DNA from: Terriglobus aquaticus
Lineage (GTDB): Bacteria > Acidobacteriota > Terriglobia > Terriglobales > Acidobacteriaceae
DNA: 64,000 bases
Assembly: GCF_025685415.1 (NCBI RefSeq)
Contig: NZ_JAGSYB010000001.1
Span: 2,914,001-2,978,000, forward strand
Direction of reading: 5' to 3'
Below are positions 60,179 through 64,000 of this stretch, in pieces. The notes under the pieces are model-generated. The model was not told the DNA's origin. It worked only from the letters and a program-made list of their open reading frames with translations, and ran no database searches. Position 1 is the first letter of the stretch; the number at the start of each line of letters is the position of its first letter. The position numbers were made by a program, and so were the translations under genes.

Positions 60179-60712
60179 ATGAAGCGCCGCATTCTCCTTG
60201 TCGACGACGAAGTCGCCGTTCTACTCACCTTGAAAACTGTGCTCGAAATCAGCGGCTTTGACGTTGACACCGCCACCAGCGCGCGCGAAGGCAAGTCGCG
60301 CATCAAGCACCGCGAATACGAGATGGTCATCACCGACATGCGCATGGAAGGCGAGCGCGCCGGCGAAGAGGTCATCGAAGCCGCAAAGGCCGCGCCCTAT
60401 CAGCCCGCCATCGCCCTGCTCACCGCGTTTCCCGTGGACGATGAAGCCCTGGATAGCATGGGCGCCGACCAGATGCTGGTAAAGCCCATGCACACCCGCC
60501 AGTTGCTGCAGCAGCTTGAGGCCCTGTTCGCCAAGCGGCACGGCACGGCCGACGCCTCGGAGTCCAGCGAAGGCGACGAGACCGAGAAGCCGGCGAAGAA
60601 GGTCGCAGCCACCAAAGCGGTCAAGTCAGCGGCAGCCAAGCCAAAGCCAGCGGCGGCAAAGAAGACCACGGCGAAGAAGGCACCCGCCAGCAAGAAAGCC
60701 GTCGCAAAGTAG
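60179..60712 (+). CDS. Response-regulator receiver domain with a histone-H1-like Lys/Ala tail
   Basis: A 177-residue protein. Residues 1-120 are a CheY-like receiver with all key residues: D9 and D10, phospho-acceptor D53 (VITDMRM), T82 (LLTAF) and K102 (VKPM). Residues 121-137 are acidic. Residues 138-177 are a tail of PAKK, AAKK and KK-A repeats like bacterial histone-H1 or Hc1 proteins. There is no helix-turn-helix or enzyme output. The tail may let a phosphorylated receiver bind DNA or RNA nonspecifically. GGAGAGGA lies upstream of the ATG. The kinase is not in the window. Confidence 0.85.
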   Translation: MKRRILLVDDEVAVLLTLKTVLEISGFDVDTATSAREGKSRIKHREYEMVITDMRMEGERAGEEVIEAAKAAPYQPAIALLTAFPVDDEALDSMGADQMLVKPMHTRQLLQQLEALFAKRHGTADASESSEGDETEKPAKKVAATKAVKSAAAKPKPAAAKKTTAKKAPASKKAVAK

Positions 60713-60736
60713 ACCGGCGACGAAGTCCAGAAACGA

Positions 60737-60764
60737 AAAAGGCACGGCGCGAGCCGTGCCTTTT
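60737..60764. terminator. Terminator between the response regulator and TonB receptor 3
   Basis: Twelve-base-pair stem AAAAGGCACGGC with GCCGTGCCTTTT and loop GCGA. Confidence 0.85.
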
Positions 60765-60783
60765 CCATTCGCCCGCGGTGTCG

Positions 60784-63540
60784 TCAGAACCGGAACGCGA
60801 TCTCGCCCGTAACCGTGCGCGGAGTCACGTAGTGCGTTCCGCTAAACGTGGACAGGAAGTTGTACAGCGCGTACTTGTTCGTCACGTTCACCGCGGTCAG
60901 CCGCGCGCCCAGGTGGTAACGGTCGCTGAAGTGCACCAGGTCGTCATCGCCCATCTCCATATCGAACAGGTTGCGCTGCGAGATACGTGGCGGGTTGTGG
61001 TCGTCGTCTTCCTGGTTGATGCCCGGGATGGACACCAGCTTGGAGGTTAGACCCGCGGCATCGCAGCCCGTGAAGCCCTGCGTCTGCGTCGCACGCACGC
61101 CGTCACAGGTCAGCCCGGCCTGGAACTGCTCGTCTGCGGTCAGGCTGCTCAGGTTGATCAGCGGCTGGCCGCTCGCGTTCACCAGCGGATTGCCGTTCGC
61201 ATCGGTGGAGAAGCCGGTGCATCCGCTGTTGGCTCCCGTGGCGTTGTAGCAAGGTACCGATCCTGCCACCAGGCCCGAGTCATACCGCCAGTTCAGCGAG
61301 TAGTACAGGTTCTTGTGCCGCGGCACGCGGTACTCGATGAACGTGGATGCGTTCGCGCGCTCATCGTGATCGATGCGGAACGGCAGCGTGCTACCACCGG
61401 TGGCAACCGTCGCGCCCACGCCGCCGATCTGCGGATTGAAGAACCGCGCCGCAACCGACGAGAAGACAACCCGTGCGGTCAGGCCTTTGACGTCCGCCAG
61501 GGTCGCGCTTGCCGTGTAGCCCGGAATCTTCGAGTTGTGCCACTCGATCGGGAACGTGATTGGCGTCGCACCCAGCACGCTGAAGTCATAGCCGTTGTGG
61601 GTGTACTTGCTGATCCACTCGCCATTCACCACCAGGTGCGATCCGATCGCCTGGCTGAAGCCCGCGTGGAACTCGTTGCGGAAGCCCGGCCGGAACGGTG
61701 CAGGGTTGCAGTACCCTGCCGTTGCCGTGAACACCGCATTCAGCACAGGATCGAGGCACCCGTGCGCCGAGAGTACGAGGTTTTCGTTGAACGGTGTTTC
61801 CTGTGTGCGGGCGTACGACAGGCGCAGCACGGTGCCCGTTTTCTTCACGTTGTAGCTCAGGCCAGCGCGCGGCTCGGGCTGGCGGTCGATCGCAAGGCCG
61901 TTGTAAAAGTCGCCGCGCACGCCGAAATTGAACTGCCAGTTGCCCGCGGTGAGCTGGTCCTGCGCATACAGAGCAAGCTGCTTCACATCCGTCTGCCCGT
62001 GCCAGATGTAAGTGCCACCGCCGCGCGTCAGGTCATACGGCGCCAGCACCGGACTGTAATTCGGATTTGCCGAGAAGCTCGATGCGTTGACCGTCGCGCA
62101 CTGGTTGGGACCGACATTTGCCGGATTTCCATTGACGTCGAGGCAAGGCGCATTCAGGTTGGAATCGACCAGACCAAGCACATCGTTCTCGCGCAGAAAA
62201 GTCTGCTGGTACATGCCGCCGAACTTCAGGCTGTTGTGCCCCAGGGTCCAGCTCACGTCAGAGCGAACGCCGGCGTTGGTCAGCGAACGCTGCTGACCAA
62301 CGCTCTCCTGCTGAATCGGGCCCAGGTCGTTCAAGAGGTTTGCCGAGGGCAGGTAACGATAGCTGTCGTGGCGAATGTAGGGTGCGAAGTTCAGCACCGC
62401 GGCCGAGCTCAGCACCCGCGTGTACGTTGGCGCAAACAGGTACGTTTCAATCTTGGAGCGCTGGTCGGTTGCGCCCGTCGTCAGACCCTGCTGTTGGAAG
62501 CCGTACTGCGTGTCGTAACTGTTCGGCGTCTGGAACAGCGACCGCGTGTACTGCAGGTTCAGGTGCATCGAGCTCACGTCAGAGAACTGCCCGTCGATGC
62601 GGTCGAAGAAGTTCTCCTCGTTGCCCTTGTCGTGGTACACCACGAACTCCGGCGCGTCCAGAAACCGGCCGCTCTCAAGTCCGCTGCCCGTGATGAAGTT
62701 GCCCCATTTGGGACCGCCCCACGCCATGTTCGCCAGCAGATGGCTCGTGCCGAAGCTTCCATAGGAGAACGACACCTCGCCCGTGGGCTTGGTGATGCCC
62801 TGGCCGGATCGCGTGGTCACCACGACTACCAGGCTGGTCTTGTCGCCGTACTCCGCGGGCGGTGCGCCCTCGATCACCTCGAACGACTGCACCGCGTCCG
62901 CCGGCAACTGGTTGCTGAACACCTTGCTCTGCTGATCCGTGATCGGCTGTCCGTCCACCGAGAACGAGACCTCGTTGTGGTCGCCCAGGCCGTGCAGCAG
63001 GCCGTTGGAATCCGCAGCAACGCCCGGCGTCAACTGCGTCACGATCGAACTCAACTCCGACGAAGCGCCCTCCGTGGGCAGGTGGCTGATCATCGCGCGG
63101 TCCACGTCGGTGTGAAAGGTCGGATCGCTCTCCGTCAGGTCGGGCGTCGCCTCCACGTCTACCGTTGTCGAGGACCCAACGACTGCCAGCGTCACATCCA
63201 CCGCCAGCGGCACGGCAGACGAGACCCGCACGCGCTTCGCCGAGGCCTGCAGACCCGCTCCCATTGCCGAAAGCTGGTACTCATCGAACGGGATGTTGGT
63301 GAAGGTGAAGCGGCCGGCGGCATCGGCCGTAACCGTGCGGCTGTAGCCGCTGCCCCGGTTCTGCAGGGTCACCGTTGCGTTGGGCACAAGTGCGCCCGTG
63401 CTGTCCTTGGCTGTGCCGGCAATCACGCCGGAGGTGCTCTGCGCCACCGCGGCCATGGCCAGGGTGATGGGCGCAACAGCAAGCAGCGCTCGGTGAAGCT
63501 GGGACGGCGATGCGAATCGGAAGAAGCCCGATCGTTGCAT
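60784..63540 (-). CDS. TonB-dependent receptor 3, with carboxypeptidase-regulatory-like domain
   Basis: A 918-residue outer-membrane receptor, shorter than the other two. Residues 1-33 are a signal peptide ending AVAQ. About 38-120 are the carboxypeptidase-regulatory-like domain (GTAKDSTGALVPNATVTL). The plug includes VDGQPITDQQ and EVIEGAPPAEYGDKTS. The barrel ends IAFRF with the expected terminal Phe. GAGAGAGG before the ATG fixes the start. It lies 80 bases after a DUF2946-like gene on the same strand, a pairing that often accompanies metal-related receptors, so metal or metal-complex uptake is a reasonable guess. Confidence 0.9.
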   Translation of the reverse strand: MQRSGFFRFASPSQLHRALLAVAPITLAMAAVAQSTSGVIAGTAKDSTGALVPNATVTLQNRGSGYSRTVTADAAGRFTFTNIPFDEYQLSAMGAGLQASAKRVRVSSAVPLAVDVTLAVVGSSTTVDVEATPDLTESDPTFHTDVDRAMISHLPTEGASSELSSIVTQLTPGVAADSNGLLHGLGDHNEVSFSVDGQPITDQQSKVFSNQLPADAVQSFEVIEGAPPAEYGDKTSLVVVVTTRSGQGITKPTGEVSFSYGSFGTSHLLANMAWGGPKWGNFITGSGLESGRFLDAPEFVVYHDKGNEENFFDRIDGQFSDVSSMHLNLQYTRSLFQTPNSYDTQYGFQQQGLTTGATDQRSKIETYLFAPTYTRVLSSAAVLNFAPYIRHDSYRYLPSANLLNDLGPIQQESVGQQRSLTNAGVRSDVSWTLGHNSLKFGGMYQQTFLRENDVLGLVDSNLNAPCLDVNGNPANVGPNQCATVNASSFSANPNYSPVLAPYDLTRGGGTYIWHGQTDVKQLALYAQDQLTAGNWQFNFGVRGDFYNGLAIDRQPEPRAGLSYNVKKTGTVLRLSYARTQETPFNENLVLSAHGCLDPVLNAVFTATAGYCNPAPFRPGFRNEFHAGFSQAIGSHLVVNGEWISKYTHNGYDFSVLGATPITFPIEWHNSKIPGYTASATLADVKGLTARVVFSSVAARFFNPQIGGVGATVATGGSTLPFRIDHDERANASTFIEYRVPRHKNLYYSLNWRYDSGLVAGSVPCYNATGANSGCTGFSTDANGNPLVNASGQPLINLSSLTADEQFQAGLTCDGVRATQTQGFTGCDAAGLTSKLVSIPGINQEDDDHNPPRISQRNLFDMEMGDDDLVHFSDRYHLGARLTAVNVTNKYALYNFLSTFSGTHYVTPRTVTGEIAFRF

Positions 63541-63561
63541 GAAATACCTCTCTCAAAAGGG

Positions 63562-63582
63562 GGAGTGCGCGTTTTGCACTCC
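63562..63582 (-). promoter_or_regulatory. Hairpin in the leader of TonB receptor 3
   Basis: GGAGTGC with GCACTCC around a seven-base loop, followed in the RNA by CCCTTTTG. A second hairpin (GGCCCG with CGGGCC, 63601-63615) lies just upstream. They may be a partial terminator or attenuator between the two genes. Confidence 0.35.
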
Positions 63583-63620
63583 GGGTAGGGGAATGTCGTC
63601 GGCCCGCTGCGGGCCAGAGG

Positions 63621-63962
63621 TCAAACTGCCCTGGAGAGAGTGGGTGGCGGCCGGCTCAGTCGCGCAAAAGCGACCGGCTCGCTTTCGACGATGACTTCGT
63701 GTTCGAGGACCGTGCTGCGGCACACCGGTAGAACACCGACCGCCGGACCGGCGCTGCTGGGAGCGGCGGACTGCATCGCCACGCACAGCGAGCAGGTCTC
63801 CGCGGTGTCGGCGACAGGGGCGGCCGATCGATCCGACTCTCCGCTGATCGCGTGGCTGGCGGCATGTGCGAGAACCGGCGGCGGCAGGTGGCTGTGAAGC
63901 GCCTGCCCCACAAACGCCAGCAGAAACAGCAAGAGCACGGCCACGCCCGGGAGCTTCGCCAA
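63621..63962 (-). CDS. DUF2946-like small exported protein, probably continuing beyond the window
   Basis: A small protein with an N-terminal hydrophobic segment (VAVLLLFLLAFVGQAL), a His-containing HSHLPP, and a CSLC pair in the middle (TAETCSLCVAMQ). This pattern resembles DUF2946 proteins, which are found next to TonB-dependent copper receptors. The TTG at 63962 is a poor start; the frame is open upstream to the window edge (reading TEHFRKRESSPL before it), so the real start is probably outside and the gene is partial here. It is the likely first gene of an operon with receptor 3. Confidence 0.55.
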   Translation of the reverse strand: MAKLPGVAVLLLFLLAFVGQALHSHLPPPVLAHAASHAISGESDRSAAPVADTAETCSLCVAMQSAAPSSAGPAVGVLPVCRSTVLEHEVIVESEPVAFARLSRPPPTLSRAV

Positions 63963-64000
63963 CGGCGAACTCTCGCGCTTCCGGAAGTGCTCTGTTGTTG

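Noticed and set aside
61315-63588. 757-codon open frame on the plus strand opposite TonB receptor 3
   Set aside because: A byproduct of high GC content: no ribosome-binding site, Arg/His-rich composition without domains, and the receptor on the other strand is clearly real.

Overview
The window is GC-rich bacterial chromosome with no plasmid, phage or insertion-sequence genes. The likely source is an acidobacterium of the Terriglobia/Acidobacteriaceae type (Terriglobus or Granulicella relatives). This is an inference from three very large TonB-dependent receptors with an N-terminal carboxypeptidase-regulatory-like domain (2683-5994, 28930-32307, 60784-63540), the mix of plant-polysaccharide and sugar-acid enzymes, paired DUF4142 proteins and the codon and base composition. 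No rRNA was seen. One tRNA, tRNA-Thr(CGT), lies at 54397-54472. No CRISPR array was seen.

Layout. 1-8 kb: an exported protein of unknown function, a Fur-family regulator facing a ZIP metal transporter, a large TonB receptor behind a structured leader, and a secreted M28 peptidase. 8-14.7 kb: a small NTF2-like protein and a divergent AraC regulator, then a minus-strand sugar-acid operon (ACS-type MFS importer, YjhG-type pentonate dehydratase, FAH-fold enzyme), then an SDR stress oxidoreductase. 14.7-22.3 kb: two DUF4142 proteins around a YegD-like Hsp70, an exported creatininase-family protein, purE-purK, a two-domain VOC protein and a serine hydrolase. 22.6-28.9 kb: a second serine hydrolase, two tandem CrtI-type carotenoid desaturases, an HD-domain protein and a MocA-like nucleotidyltransferase. 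28.9-37.7 kb: TonB receptor 2, a LolA-like protein, recX, a DUF429 protein, a membrane diguanylate cyclase and a GH29 fucosidase. 37.8-44.3 kb: alaS, a DinB-like protein, msrA and a TPR/AMIN/Amidase_3 cell-wall amidase. 44.4-47.8 kb: a BlaI-like repressor, a BlaR1-like M56 membrane protease and a DegP/HtrA protease. 47.9-54.1 kb: an orphan xanthine-dehydrogenase-type Mo subunit, a GH9 cellulase and two unknown exported proteins. 54.1-64 kb: a possible small RNA, tRNA-Thr with a duplicated 3' end, a MerR/TPR protein, a trans-sulfuration pair behind a Cys-rich leader peptide, a CDP-alcohol phosphotransferase, infC with an AUU start, a response regulator with a histone-H1-like tail, and TonB receptor 3 with a DUF2946-like partner.

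Most interesting items. (1) A near-identical palindrome, AACTAA-N4-TTAGTT, lies in front of the BlaI-like gene and again inside the first codons of the htrA gene behind it. This suggests that a BlaI/M56 pair controls an envelope protease rather than a beta-lactamase. (2) A 31-codon reading frame with Cys-Ile-Cys-Cys near its start, followed by mutually exclusive hairpins, precedes the metB-like operon and looks like a cysteine-responsive attenuator. (3) Several genes (purE, TonB receptor 2, the diguanylate cyclase and an unknown exported protein) have a -10-like box 6-8 bases before the start codon and no Shine-Dalgarno, suggesting leaderless mRNAs. (4) infC has no ATG, GTG or TTG at its conserved N-terminus but has an ideally spaced ATT. 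(5) A perfect 26-bp copy of the tRNA-Thr 3' end follows the tRNA, as an integration scar would. All functional statements rest on reading motifs by eye; no database search was possible.
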